From Blastococcus sp. LR1 (GTDB lineage: Bacteria > Actinomycetota > Actinomycetes > Mycobacteriales > Geodermatophilaceae): 64,000 bases of DNA. The stretch is from positions 1 through 64,000 of the forward strand of contig NZ_JAIUJY010000006.1 of the NCBI RefSeq assembly GCF_020166105.1. The letters are read 5' to 3'. A program made the position numbers and the translations under genes. Below, in pieces: positions 38,545 through 46,641 of this stretch (position 1 is the stretch's first letter; every line of letters starts with the position of its first letter). Under the pieces are notes generated by a model that did not search any database, had not been told where the DNA came from, and was given only the letters and a program-made list of their open reading frames with translations.

Positions 38545-39807
38545 TCAGGGGCGGGCTGGGCTCAGCGCGTCGTCGTCGGGCAGCTCCCGCATGCCGATCA
38601 GCGGGCTGCTGACCACCCAGACCGCCGCCAGCGCCTGACCGGCGACCGCGATCCAGAGCGTGGGCACGAGCCCGATCCAGGTGCCCAGCCCGCCGCCGAG
38701 CAGGGCCCCGAGCGGCATGGTGCCGTAGACGAGGAACCGCACGGAGGCGTTCATCCGCCCGAGCAGGGCCGGTGGGCAGAGCCGCTGGCGGAAGCTGACC
38801 TGCACGACGTTGTAGACGACGACGGCCCAGCTGAAGCCGAAGACCCCGACGACGAGGAGCACCTCGGGTGGGCCTGCGGCCGCCAGCGGCGTGAGCGCGG
38901 CGAACGGCGCGAGCAGGAGCGCCGAGAGCGGGATCGCCCGCCCCTCGCCGACGAGGCGGGCGAACGGGGCTGCGGTCACCGCGCCCAGGAGGCCGCCGAC
39001 GGCTCCGGAGGAGAGGACGAAGCCCAGCGTGCTCTCCGACATCCCGAGGGTCCGCAGCGCGAACAGGACCAGCAGCGTGCCCGAGATCGAGGAGAAGAGG
39101 TTCGCCGTGCCCGTGCAGGCGACGATCCGGCGGAGCAGCGGATGCCGCAGCACGAAGCTCAGCCCCTCGGCGATCTCGCTGCGCAGCCGCCGCCTGGCCG
39201 ACCGGTCCGGCAGCACCTCCACGTGCCGGATCCGGCCGAGAAAGGCGGCGGAGAGGAGGAACGACAGCGCGTCCACCGCGATCAGCAGCGGCGCTCCCAG
39301 GAAGCGCAGCAGGATGCCCGCCAGGCCCGGGCCCGCCACCTGGGCGACGGCGCGGCTGGCCTCCAGCTTGCCGTTCCCGTCGACGATCTGGTCGCGGGCG
39401 ACGAGCGAGGGCAGATAGCTCTGGTAGGCGACGTCGAAGAAGACCGTCGCCGTGCCCGTGACGGCCGCGACGACGAACAGCTGCGGCAGCGCCAGTACGT
39501 CGAGGACGTAGGCGACCGGCAACGAGCCCAGCGCGAGAGCCCGAACCAGGTCGCTGACCACCAGGACCCGTTTCCGGCGCCACCGGTCCACCCACGCTCC
39601 GGCGGGCAGGCCGATCACCAGGAAGGCGGCGGTCTCCAGCGCGGTGAGGACGCCCATCTCCAGCGCAGTGGCGTCCAGCACCGCCACCGCGAGCACCGGG
39701 AGCGCCAGCAGGGTGATCTGGGTGCCCACCTGGCTGACCGTCTCGGCCGCCCAGAGCTGCCGGAAGTCGTGGGAGCGCCAGAGGCCCGGCGGAGCCGCGG
39801 TGGTCAC
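38545..39807 (-). CDS. MFS transporter
   Basis: A 420-aa protein with about twelve hydrophobic helices, of the enterobactin-exporter-like (EntS) MFS group: FRQLWAAETVSQVGTQITLLALPVLAVAVL at the start and the loop PAGAWVDRWRRKRVLVVSDLVRA after helix 2. The substrate is unknown. The GTG at 39807 (VTTAAPPGLWRSHDFRQLW) is preferred because the longer ATG version adds a non-hydrophobic leader lacking homology features. Confidence 0.87.
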   Translation of the reverse strand: MTTAAPPGLWRSHDFRQLWAAETVSQVGTQITLLALPVLAVAVLDATALEMGVLTALETAAFLVIGLPAGAWVDRWRRKRVLVVSDLVRALALGSLPVAYVLDVLALPQLFVVAAVTGTATVFFDVAYQSYLPSLVARDQIVDGNGKLEASRAVAQVAGPGLAGILLRFLGAPLLIAVDALSFLLSAAFLGRIRHVEVLPDRSARRRLRSEIAEGLSFVLRHPLLRRIVACTGTANLFSSISGTLLVLFALRTLGMSESTLGFVLSSGAVGGLLGAVTAAPFARLVGEGRAIPLSALLLAPFAALTPLAAAGPPEVLLVVGVFGFSWAVVVYNVVQVSFRQRLCPPALLGRMNASVRFLVYGTMPLGALLGGGLGTWIGLVPTLWIAVAGQALAAVWVVSSPLIGMRELPDDDALSPARP

Positions 39808-39923
39808 CCCGGCAGCGTCGGCCGAGCCCCCTCGGGGTGTCAATTCCCGATCCGGTGGCGGCCCGACGGGATCGCCCCGCCAGGTCGGGATGCACCCGGA
39901 GGGCTGATGCGTTGTACCCGGCG

Positions 39924-41444
39924 ATGACAACTCAGGTGCTTCGCACGCAGGACCGTGCCACGCTGGACACGATGACGACCGCCCCGCAGCCCCCCGCCGA
40001 GGAGCCGATCGAGTCCTCGGCCACGGCCTCGACCCGCCCCGTGCCCGCCGATCGCTGGGACGAGCCCGACGACACCACCGGCTCCTACGCGCTCGAGGCG
40101 CGTGGCGCGCTGCGCCGGGTGGCCGGCCTCTCCACCGAGCTCGCCGACGTCACCGAGGTCGAGTACCGGCAGCTGCGCCTGGAGCGCGTCGTGCTCGTCG
40201 GCGTTTGGACCGAGGGCACCCAGGTCGACGCCGACCGCTCCCTGGCCGAACTCGCCGCGCTGGCGGAGACCGCCGGTTCCGAGGTGCTCGAGGCCGTCAG
40301 CCAGCGCCGCGACAAGCCCGACGCCGCTACCTACGTCGGCTCCGGCAAGGCGAACGAGATCCGCGACATCGTCGCCGCCACCGGCGCGGACACCGTGGTC
40401 TGCGACGGCGAGCTCACCCCCGGCCAGCTCAACCAGCTGGAGAAGGTGCTCAAGGTGAAGGTCGTCGACCGGACCGCGCTGATCCTCGACATCTTCGCCC
40501 AGCACGCCACCAGCCGGGAGGGCAAGGCGCAGGTCGAGCTCGCCCAGATGCAGTACATGCTGCCGCGCCTGCGTGGTTGGGGTGAGTCCATGTCCCGGCA
40601 GGCCGGTGGCCGGGTCGCCGGTGGTGGCGGTATCGGTACCCGTGGTCCCGGTGAGACGAAGATCGAGACCGACCGTCGGCGCATCCGGTCGCGGGTGAGC
40701 AAGCTGCGGCGCGAGATCGCCGGCATGGCGACCGCGCGCGCCACGCAGCGCTCGAGCCGGGACCGCAACGCCACGCCCAGCGTGGCGATCGCCGGCTACA
40801 CCAACGCCGGCAAGTCCAGCCTGCTCAACCAGCTGACCGGTGCCGGCGTGCTGGTCGAGAACGCGCTGTTCGCCACCCTGGACCCGACCGTGCGGCGCGC
40901 GCAGGGCCCCGACGGTCGGGAGTACACGCTCACCGACACCGTCGGCTTCGTGCGGCACCTGCCGCACCAGTTGGTCGACGCCTTCCGCTCCACGCTGGAG
41001 GAGGTCGCCGCGGCGGATCTGCTGCTGCACGTGGTCGACGGCTCCGACCCCGACCCGCTCGGGCAGATCAACGCGGTGCACATCGTGCTCCAGGAGATCG
41101 ACGCCTCGTCGGTGCCCGAGGTCATCGTGGTCAACAAGGTCGACGCGATGGACGAGGAGGACATCCTCACGCTCCGCCAGGCACTCCCCGGCGCCGTCTG
41201 GGTCTCCGCCCGCACCGGCCTGGGCATGGACGAGCTCCGGGCCCTGATCGCGGATCGTCTCCCGCACCCGGACGTCGACGTCGAGGTGCTGGTGCCCTAC
41301 GAGCGGGGCGACCTCGTCTCGCGCGTGCACCGGGACGGCGAGGTGCTCAGCGAGCAGCACGAGGGAGGTGGCACCCGGCTCAGCGCGCGCGTCGACGGCA
41401 GCCTCGCCGCGGCGCTCGAAGAGTTCGCGGTACCGGTCGCCTGA
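39924..41444 (+). CDS. hflX: GTPase HflX
   Basis: About 506 aa. A ribosome-splitting GTPase used under stress. The N-terminal HflX domain includes VLVGVWTEGT, TYVGSGKANEI, and the linker GRVAGGGGIGTRGPGETKIETDRRRI; the G domain has GYTNAGKSSLLNQL (G1), DTVGFVRHLPHQLVDAFRSTLEE (G3) and VVNKVDAMDEED (G4). The start is uncertain: ATG at 39924, or ATG at 39972 (MTTAPQPPAEEP). The conserved region begins some 40 residues later either way. Confidence 0.94.
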   Translation: MTTQVLRTQDRATLDTMTTAPQPPAEEPIESSATASTRPVPADRWDEPDDTTGSYALEARGALRRVAGLSTELADVTEVEYRQLRLERVVLVGVWTEGTQVDADRSLAELAALAETAGSEVLEAVSQRRDKPDAATYVGSGKANEIRDIVAATGADTVVCDGELTPGQLNQLEKVLKVKVVDRTALILDIFAQHATSREGKAQVELAQMQYMLPRLRGWGESMSRQAGGRVAGGGGIGTRGPGETKIETDRRRIRSRVSKLRREIAGMATARATQRSSRDRNATPSVAIAGYTNAGKSSLLNQLTGAGVLVENALFATLDPTVRRAQGPDGREYTLTDTVGFVRHLPHQLVDAFRSTLEEVAAADLLLHVVDGSDPDPLGQINAVHIVLQEIDASSVPEVIVVNKVDAMDEEDILTLRQALPGAVWVSARTGLGMDELRALIADRLPHPDVDVEVLVPYERGDLVSRVHRDGEVLSEQHEGGGTRLSARVDGSLAAALEEFAVPVA

Positions 41445-41502
41445 CCGGGGGAGTGCCGGTCGACCGGATCACGGTGCGGTCACGGGCCGGTACGGTGACG
41501 AC

Positions 41503-42225
41503 GTGACCAAAGGCGCGGTTCGGGACGCCGGTGTCACCGGTTCCCCGGCCGTGGTCTCGATCGGCCGGCCGCCCTGGTGGCTGGCGGTCCTCTCGCTGCT
41601 GGTCGCCGGGCTGATCACCGCCGACCTGCTCGCCGACGGGCGCATGCTCCGGCTGGACCTGCGGGTGTCGGAGATCGTGAGCGACTGGGGTCTCCGTGAT
41701 TCGGCGGCCTATCCGCTGGTCTGGGTCGTGACCCAGCTGGGCGGACGGGTGACGATCCTGGTCGTCCTCGCCGGTCTCGTGGGTTACCTCGCCTGGCGGC
41801 GCGGAGTCTGGCTGCCGCTGCTCCGGCTGGTGCTCGCGGTCGGGGTGCTCACCGCCGGCGTCTACGCGATGAAGCACGGCACCGGGCGGACCGCGCCGGC
41901 CTTCCCCGGCTCCTACTTCTTCCACGACGACGGCGCCTCGTTCCCCTCCGGGCACGTCGCCAACGCGGTGGTCATGTGGGGCGTGGCCCGCTGGCAGGCG
42001 GTGCGCTACGGGCTGCCGGCCACCGTGCAGCGCACCTTCTGGTGGCTGAGCATCGTCGGACCGGTCGCCACGGGCGTCTCCATGGTCTCGCTGGACTACC
42101 ACTGGGTGACCGATGCCGTCGTGGGCGCGGCCGTCGGCATCGTGCTGTTGGGCGTGGTTCACGCACTGGATGCATTCGTCCTGTCACGCTGGGTGCGTGA
42201 ACCTGCCCGCCGATCGGCTGCGTAG
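41503..42225 (+). CDS. PAP2-family membrane phosphatase
   Basis: A 240-aa membrane protein with about six helices and the acid-phosphatase signature: KHGTGRTAP (variant of the K-x6-RP motif), FPSGHVANAVVMWG (PSGH), and SLDYHWVTDAVVG (H-x3-D). It may hydrolyse undecaprenyl pyrophosphate or a related lipid phosphate; the substrate is unproven. It follows hflX by 58 bp and overlaps the next gene by 29 bp. Confidence 0.88.
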   Translation: MTKGAVRDAGVTGSPAVVSIGRPPWWLAVLSLLVAGLITADLLADGRMLRLDLRVSEIVSDWGLRDSAAYPLVWVVTQLGGRVTILVVLAGLVGYLAWRRGVWLPLLRLVLAVGVLTAGVYAMKHGTGRTAPAFPGSYFFHDDGASFPSGHVANAVVMWGVARWQAVRYGLPATVQRTFWWLSIVGPVATGVSMVSLDYHWVTDAVVGAAVGIVLLGVVHALDAFVLSRWVREPARRSAA

Positions 42226-43237
42226 CCGCGCCTGGGGGCGACGGTTCCTCCTCGCGACCGTGCTGGCCGGCGGGTTCACGGTGGTTCCTGTGGCGGCGGC
42301 CGAGGAGCCCGCAGCGGTCGCGCCGACGGTCCGCTGCACGATCACCGACGAGCGGCTCGCCGAACTGTCCGGCCTGGTCGTCGTGGGCGACCAGATGCTG
42401 GCCCTCAACGACGGGGGAGACCAGGTCGCCGTGTACGGCCTGGACGGCGCGTGCCAGGTGATCGACGTGCAGACGGCACCGGTGGACCCGTTCGATCCCG
42501 AGGACCTCGGGATCGGGCCCGGGGGCGAGGTCTGGGTCGCCGACATCGGCGACAACAACTCCGAGCGCGCGACAGTCGCCCTGCACGTGCTGCGGCCCGG
42601 CGGCGCCTCCCTCTACCGGCTGACCTATCCCGACGGCGCCCACGATGCCGAGGCGCTGCTCATGGCGCCGGACGGCACGCCCTACCTGGTGACCAAGGAG
42701 GTGCTCGGCTCCAGCGGGGTCTACCGGCCGGCGGCGCCGCTCGCGGACGGGGCGACAGTTCCGCTGGAGCGGGTCGCCACGGTGAACGTCACCCTCACCG
42801 GGACGCCGGGAGGCCCGGTCGGGCGCGCCGGTCAGCTCATGATCACCGGCGGCGCGGTGGCGAGCGACGGCAGTGCGCTCGCGCTGCGCACCTACACCGA
42901 TGCCTACGTGTGGCCGCTGAGCGGCTCGGATGTGGTGGGCGCGCTCGCCGGCAGCCCCGTCCGGGTGGCGCTGCCGGAGTCGCCGCAGGGTGAGGCGATC
43001 AGCTTCGCCGCCGGTGCGAGGAGTCTCGTCGTCGCCAGCGAGCGGCTGCCCAGCCCGGTGACCGAGGTCGCTGTGCCGGAGGTGGCCGCTCCCACTCCGT
43101 CGGCGGCAGCGGAATCAGCGGTGCCGAGCTTCGACGATCTCGCGGGCGACGGATCCCCGCTGCCGGCAGCCCTGCTGGCGGCTCTCGGCGCGACGATCGT
43201 CGTGTGGCTCGGTAGCCGGCTGCTCCGGCGTTCCTGA
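42197..43237 (+). CDS. Secreted, membrane-anchored beta-propeller-like protein
   Basis: A 346-aa exported protein: signal peptide in the first ~32 residues (RRFLLATVLAGGFTVVPVAAAEE), an extracellular region with repeated strand blocks (GPGGEVWVADIGDNNSERATVALHVLR, DAEALLMAPDGTPYLVTKEVLGSSGVYRP) resembling NHL/SdiA-like propellers, a Pro/Ala/Ser linker and a C-terminal membrane helix (LPAALLAALGATIVVWLG) with an RR tail. Function unknown. The GTG at 42197 overlaps the PAP2 gene. Confidence 0.78.
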   Translation: MNLPADRLRSRAWGRRFLLATVLAGGFTVVPVAAAEEPAAVAPTVRCTITDERLAELSGLVVVGDQMLALNDGGDQVAVYGLDGACQVIDVQTAPVDPFDPEDLGIGPGGEVWVADIGDNNSERATVALHVLRPGGASLYRLTYPDGAHDAEALLMAPDGTPYLVTKEVLGSSGVYRPAAPLADGATVPLERVATVNVTLTGTPGGPVGRAGQLMITGGAVASDGSALALRTYTDAYVWPLSGSDVVGALAGSPVRVALPESPQGEAISFAAGARSLVVASERLPSPVTEVAVPEVAAPTPSAAAESAVPSFDDLAGDGSPLPAALLAALGATIVVWLGSRLLRRS

Positions 43238-43261
43238 CCCTCCGGCGCTGCGACCCCGAGT

Positions 43262-44008
43262 TCAGACCCGGCGGAGGACCGAGACGACCCGGCCGAGGAT
43301 GGTCGCGTCGTCGCCGGGGATCGGCTCGTAAGCCGGGTTGTGGGGCATGAGCCACACGTGCCCGTCGCGGCGCTTGTAGGTCTTCACCGTCGCCTCGCCG
43401 TCGATCATCGCCGCGACGATCTCGCCGTTCTCGGCCGTCGGCTGCTGGCGCACGACCACCCAGTCGCCATCGCAGATCGCCGCCTCCACCATGGAGTCAC
43501 CGGTGACCTTGAGCATGAAGACGGTGCCCTCGCCGACCAGCTCGCGGGGGAGCGGGAACACGTCCTCGACCGCCTGCTCGGCGAGCACGGGCCCACCGGC
43601 GGCGATGCGGCCGACCAGCGGCACGTAGGTCGGCGCCGATGCCCGCTCGCCGTCACCGATGAGCGGCGGCTCGGTGCTCGCCGCGGCGCTTCGGCCGGCC
43701 TCTCCGGGCAGGCGCACGTCCAGGGCGCGGGGACGGTTGGGGTCGCGACGCAGCCACCCCTTCTTCTGCAGCACGGAGAGCTGGTGGGCCACCGACGACG
43801 CGGAGGAGAGGCCGACGGCCTCACCGATCTCCCGCACCGAGGGCGGATATCCGCGGCGGTCGATGGAGTCGCGGATGACCTCGAGCACCCGGCGCTGGCG
43901 CTGGGTGAGTCCGTCGCCGTCCGCACCGCGGTCGGGGAAGGTCCGCACGGAAGCCGAGGTGGGGTCCGTCTCCTGCGTGCCGCTGGGCGTCCCGCTCGAG
44001 TCCGTCAC
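43262..44008 (-). CDS. lexA: SOS repressor LexA
   Basis: A 248-aa repressor: N-terminal winged helix ([55 protein letters not shown], residues 35-89), self-cleavage site Ala137-Gly138 in RIAAGGP, and the Ser172/Lys209 dyad in GDSMVEA and ATVKTYK. An N-terminal extension of about 30 residues is common in actinobacteria. An SOS box lies upstream at 44103-44118, so it is autoregulated. Confidence 0.97.
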   Translation of the reverse strand: MTDSSGTPSGTQETDPTSASVRTFPDRGADGDGLTQRQRRVLEVIRDSIDRRGYPPSVREIGEAVGLSSASSVAHQLSVLQKKGWLRRDPNRPRALDVRLPGEAGRSAAASTEPPLIGDGERASAPTYVPLVGRIAAGGPVLAEQAVEDVFPLPRELVGEGTVFMLKVTGDSMVEAAICDGDWVVVRQQPTAENGEIVAAMIDGEATVKTYKRRDGHVWLMPHNPAYEPIPGDDATILGRVVSVLRRV

Positions 44009-44102
44009 GTGTCCTCCTCGTGGCTGCGGTGCAGCTCATAGGCAGTGGCAGCACATAGGTGTCCGCCCGTCGGAGTCACCGTAGCGCCGAACGCCGTCCA
44101 GT

Positions 44103-44118
44103 TCAAACACCTGTTCGA
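44103..44118. promoter_or_regulatory. SOS box upstream of lexA
   Basis: Read on the minus strand as TCGAAC-AGGT-GTTTGA, one base from the consensus palindrome. It lies 95 bp before the lexA start and 64 bp from a second box on the side of the LysM gene. Confidence 0.85.
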
Positions 44119-44181
44119 AAATTGTCCGCGTCCTCTCGCTTCTGTCGGTGGCATCCGGTAGACATCGCTCAGACGATCGAT

Positions 44182-44197
44182 TCGAACAGGTGTTCGG
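44182..44197. promoter_or_regulatory. SOS box upstream of the LysM gene
   Basis: TCGAAC-AGGT-GTTCGG, identical in core and spacer to the recA box, ending 38 bp before the LysM gene start. It marks this gene as a LexA target. Confidence 0.85.
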
Positions 44198-44235
44198 TGC
44201 CGGTGGTGAACCGGCAGGTGGAAGGCGAGGCGGCG

Positions 44236-44727
44236 ATGACGAGCAACACGGCTCTGGTGGTGCCCGAGGTGCCGGTCGGCATGGACGCGGCACCCGGCGG
44301 CCGCCCGGCGGCTCCGGTGCGGGCCGAGCGGCACCTCCGGGTGCTGCCGCCGCCGGTCTCCTACGTCGTCGCAGCGGGGGCGGCGCCGCGGCAGCCCGCG
44401 CCGGACCGGGCCCGACCGGGCGTCCGGCACGTGCCGGCCCCGCGGCTGCGGTTGACCTCGCGCGGCCGTCGCCTCGTGGTGGTGCTGGCGCTGGCTCTCG
44501 GGGTGGGCGGGGTCGCCCTCGGCGACGCGCTCATGGGTGGCGATGGGAAGGGGCTGGAGCTCATGGGGTCCAGCAGCGTGGTCGTCGAGCGCGGCGACAC
44601 GCTGTGGGCGATCGCCGGCTCCGTGGCCGGCGACGGGGACGTCCGCGAGGTCGTCGCCGAGATCGTCGAGCTGAATTCCCTGGAGGGCGGGGCGATCGAG
44701 CCCGGCCAGGTGCTGCAGCTGCCCTGA
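44236..44727 (+). CDS. LexA-controlled LysM membrane protein (Rv2719c/SOS division-suppressor type)
   Basis: A 163-aa protein: Pro/Arg-rich cytoplasmic N-terminus (1-75), one membrane helix (RRLVVVLALALGVGGVALGDAL, about 79-100) and a C-terminal extracytoplasmic LysM domain (VVERGDTLWAIAGSV...IVELNSLEGGAIEPGQVLQLP, about 114-163) for peptidoglycan binding. Its place divergent from lexA with its own SOS box matches Mycobacterium Rv2719c and the position of corynebacterial divS, which inhibit division after DNA damage. ATG at 44236 after AAGGCGAGG. Confidence 0.88.
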   Translation: MTSNTALVVPEVPVGMDAAPGGRPAAPVRAERHLRVLPPPVSYVVAAGAAPRQPAPDRARPGVRHVPAPRLRLTSRGRRLVVVLALALGVGGVALGDALMGGDGKGLELMGSSSVVVERGDTLWAIAGSVAGDGDVREVVAEIVELNSLEGGAIEPGQVLQLP

Positions 44728-44881
44728 GTCGTCTCTCCGCCCGAGCGGGCACGCTCCGATGGGACGCTCCGCCACGGCAAGAGATGCACAACCCGCGGGC
44801 AGCGACTTCGTCAACCCTCCGTGCGGGCACGTTCACGGTCCGTGCTGGTCAGCGACATACGGTCGCCTGGTGTCGAGCGTC

Positions 44882-45595
44882 ATGGAGAACCGAGCAGCGG
44901 TGTTCACCAACCAGTCCCAGGCCGTCGAGGTGTACCGGTCCGGCCGCTGGTCGGCCGGGGAGATCCTCGGCTGGCGTCACGACGAGAGCGGCGCCTGCCA
45001 GGTGTGGGTCCGCGTCGTCGAGGGGGGTGTCGAGGAGACGGGGTGGACCGATCTGACGGCCCTCCGACTGCCCGAGGCTCCGGCCGTCGAGGCCCGGCCC
45101 GTCGTCGCCGACGCGGAGACCACCGCGAGCCTTCCGCTGGCGCGGGACCACATCGCCGCGGCGGCTCCCGCCCGCGCCGGTGGGCGTCGTCGCGCGCCGG
45201 AGGGGGTCGACGTCGCAGCCGCCCGCCCGGCTGGTCGCCGCCGGGCCCCCGAGGACGCCGCCGTGCGCCGCGCTCCCGCGTCGTCGGTTCCTGTCCCCGT
45301 GCCGGGTCGCCACCGCGCGCCGTCCGGGGATCCGGATGCCGGTCGGCACCGCGATGCCGACACCGAGCTCTTCGCGGCGATCGTCGACGAGCCGGCGCCG
45401 TCGTCCCGCCAGCGCCGCGACGACCTCCTCGCCACCGCGACCTGGTCCATGCCTGCCGCCCGCCCGGTGCCGGCCGCGGAGAAGATCGCCGACCGGCCCG
45501 CGCGGCCGACCGCGGCCGACGAGCTGCTGACGCGTCCGATGCGGCTGAGCGACCAGGTTCCCCAGTCGCGCCGCTCGCGCTCGATGGCTCACTGA
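44882..45595 (+). CDS. Hypothetical protein, basic and Pro/Ala-rich
   Basis: A 237-aa protein. The ordered part is residues 1-60 (VFTNQSQAVEVYRSGRWSAGEILGWRHDESGACQVWVRVVEGGVEETGWTDLTALRLPE), which could be a small SH3/Tudor-like beta domain; the rest is a low-complexity chain with repeated G-R-R/H-R-A-P units (GRRRAPEGV, GRRRAPEDA, GRHRAPSGD). No family recognised. The alternative GTG at 44870 adds four residues. A terminator follows at 45627. Confidence 0.7.
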   Translation: MENRAAVFTNQSQAVEVYRSGRWSAGEILGWRHDESGACQVWVRVVEGGVEETGWTDLTALRLPEAPAVEARPVVADAETTASLPLARDHIAAAAPARAGGRRRAPEGVDVAAARPAGRRRAPEDAAVRRAPASSVPVPVPGRHRAPSGDPDAGRHRDADTELFAAIVDEPAPSSRQRRDDLLATATWSMPAARPVPAAEKIADRPARPTAADELLTRPMRLSDQVPQSRRSRSMAH

Positions 45596-45626
45596 GCGGC
45601 ACGCGCCCACCCGCTGCGCCTCCAGG

Positions 45627-45658
45627 CGGCGCCGGACCCCACACGGGGTCCGGCGCCG
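45627..45658 (+). terminator. Terminator after the Pro/Ala-rich hypothetical gene
   Basis: 14-bp perfect stem (45627-45640 and 45645-45658) with loop ACAC, followed by TTCTCGT. The rest of 45596-45996 contains the NrdR boxes and several copies of TCCACAGG-like text but no further gene. Confidence 0.85.
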
Positions 45659-45806
45659 TTCTCGTGTCCGACGTCACGGGGCCTCGGAGCGCGTCGTCCC
45701 GACCCGGTCGGCGGGTCGTCCCGGCGTGTCGTGTGACTCCTGGGGCCCGGTGTTCCGGCTGCACACGTACGGGTCAGGGCGGAACACGCCGAGGAAACGA
45801 TCACTT

Positions 45807-45851
45807 GCACATCTTGTGGAGCCCGGCCTAGGGTTCCCCTACATCTAGTAG
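45807..45851. promoter_or_regulatory. Tandem NrdR boxes upstream of nrdR-nrdJ
   Basis: Two similar near-palindromes, GCACATCTTGTGG (45807-45819) and CTACATCTAGTAG (45839-45851), lie 32 bp apart, i.e. three helical turns. Paired boxes at 31-32 bp spacing are the known arrangement for NrdR binding upstream of ribonucleotide-reductase genes. They precede nrdR by about 145 bp, so autoregulation of the operon is expected. Confidence 0.72.
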
Positions 45852-45996
45852 TTACAGAGCTGTAAGCCTGTCCACAGGCTGTTCCTCAGGTTCTCCCCGC
45901 CGCATCCACCGGATGTCCCCAGGGGCGTCCACAGGACATCGGTGGCGGGTCGCCCGGAACGACTCGGGCGGACGACCGGGAAGGAGGTGAACCACC

Positions 45997-46497
45997 ATGC
46001 GCTGCCCGTTCTGCCACAACCCCGACAGTCGGGTCATCGACTCCCGCGAGGCCGACGAGGGCGCCACCACCCGGCGTCGCCGGAACTGCCCGAAGTGCGG
46101 ACGGCGGTTCACCACCGTCGAGGAGGCGGTGCTCGCCGTCGTCAAGCGCAACGGCGTCAGCGAGCCCTTCAACCGCAGCAAGGTGGTCGCCGGCGTCCGG
46201 CGGGCCTGTCAGGGCCGTCCGGTCGACGAGGACCAGCTCAAGCTGCTCGCCCAGCAGGTGGAGGACGCCATCCGCGCCACCGGAGCGGCGGAGGTCCCGA
46301 GCAACGAGGTGGGCCTGGCCATCCTGGGCCCGCTCCGCGAGCTCGACGAGGTGGCCTACCTCCGCTTCGCCAGCGTCTACCGCTCCTTCACCTCGGTGGC
46401 GGACTTCGAGCGGGAGATCGCCGAGCTCAAGGCCCGGGAGGCCGCTCCACCAGCGGCCGGGCCGCCGCCCCGGGACCCCGTCCCGTCCGGCGGCTGA
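45997..46497 (+). CDS. nrdR: Transcriptional repressor NrdR
   Basis: A 166-aa regulator: N-terminal zinc ribbon (CPFC at 3-6 and CPKC at 31-34) and an ATP-cone ([43 protein letters not shown], about 48-90). It senses ATP/dATP and represses ribonucleotide reductase genes. A perfect AAGGAGGTG ribosome site lies 9 bases before the ATG. nrdJ follows 144 bp downstream; the C-terminal tail is Pro-rich. Confidence 0.96.
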   Translation: MRCPFCHNPDSRVIDSREADEGATTRRRRNCPKCGRRFTTVEEAVLAVVKRNGVSEPFNRSKVVAGVRRACQGRPVDEDQLKLLAQQVEDAIRATGAAEVPSNEVGLAILGPLRELDEVAYLRFASVYRSFTSVADFEREIAELKAREAAPPAAGPPPRDPVPSGG

Positions 46498-46641
46498 GAA
46501 CTGTCAGTGCCGACCGATAGACAGCAGTTCGAGCAGTTACCGATCGCGGCTCTTCCCCAGCCCCGGATCCAGCACCGCGCAGCCCGGCTGCGCAGCCCCG
46601 CGAAGCACCACGCGACACACGACCAGGGAGAGCTCCACACC

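Noticed and set aside
45840-45960. Repeated TCCACAGG text before nrdR as DnaA boxes or an origin
   Set aside because: The copies do not match the TTATCCACA consensus well, are few and are not near dnaA or dnaN.
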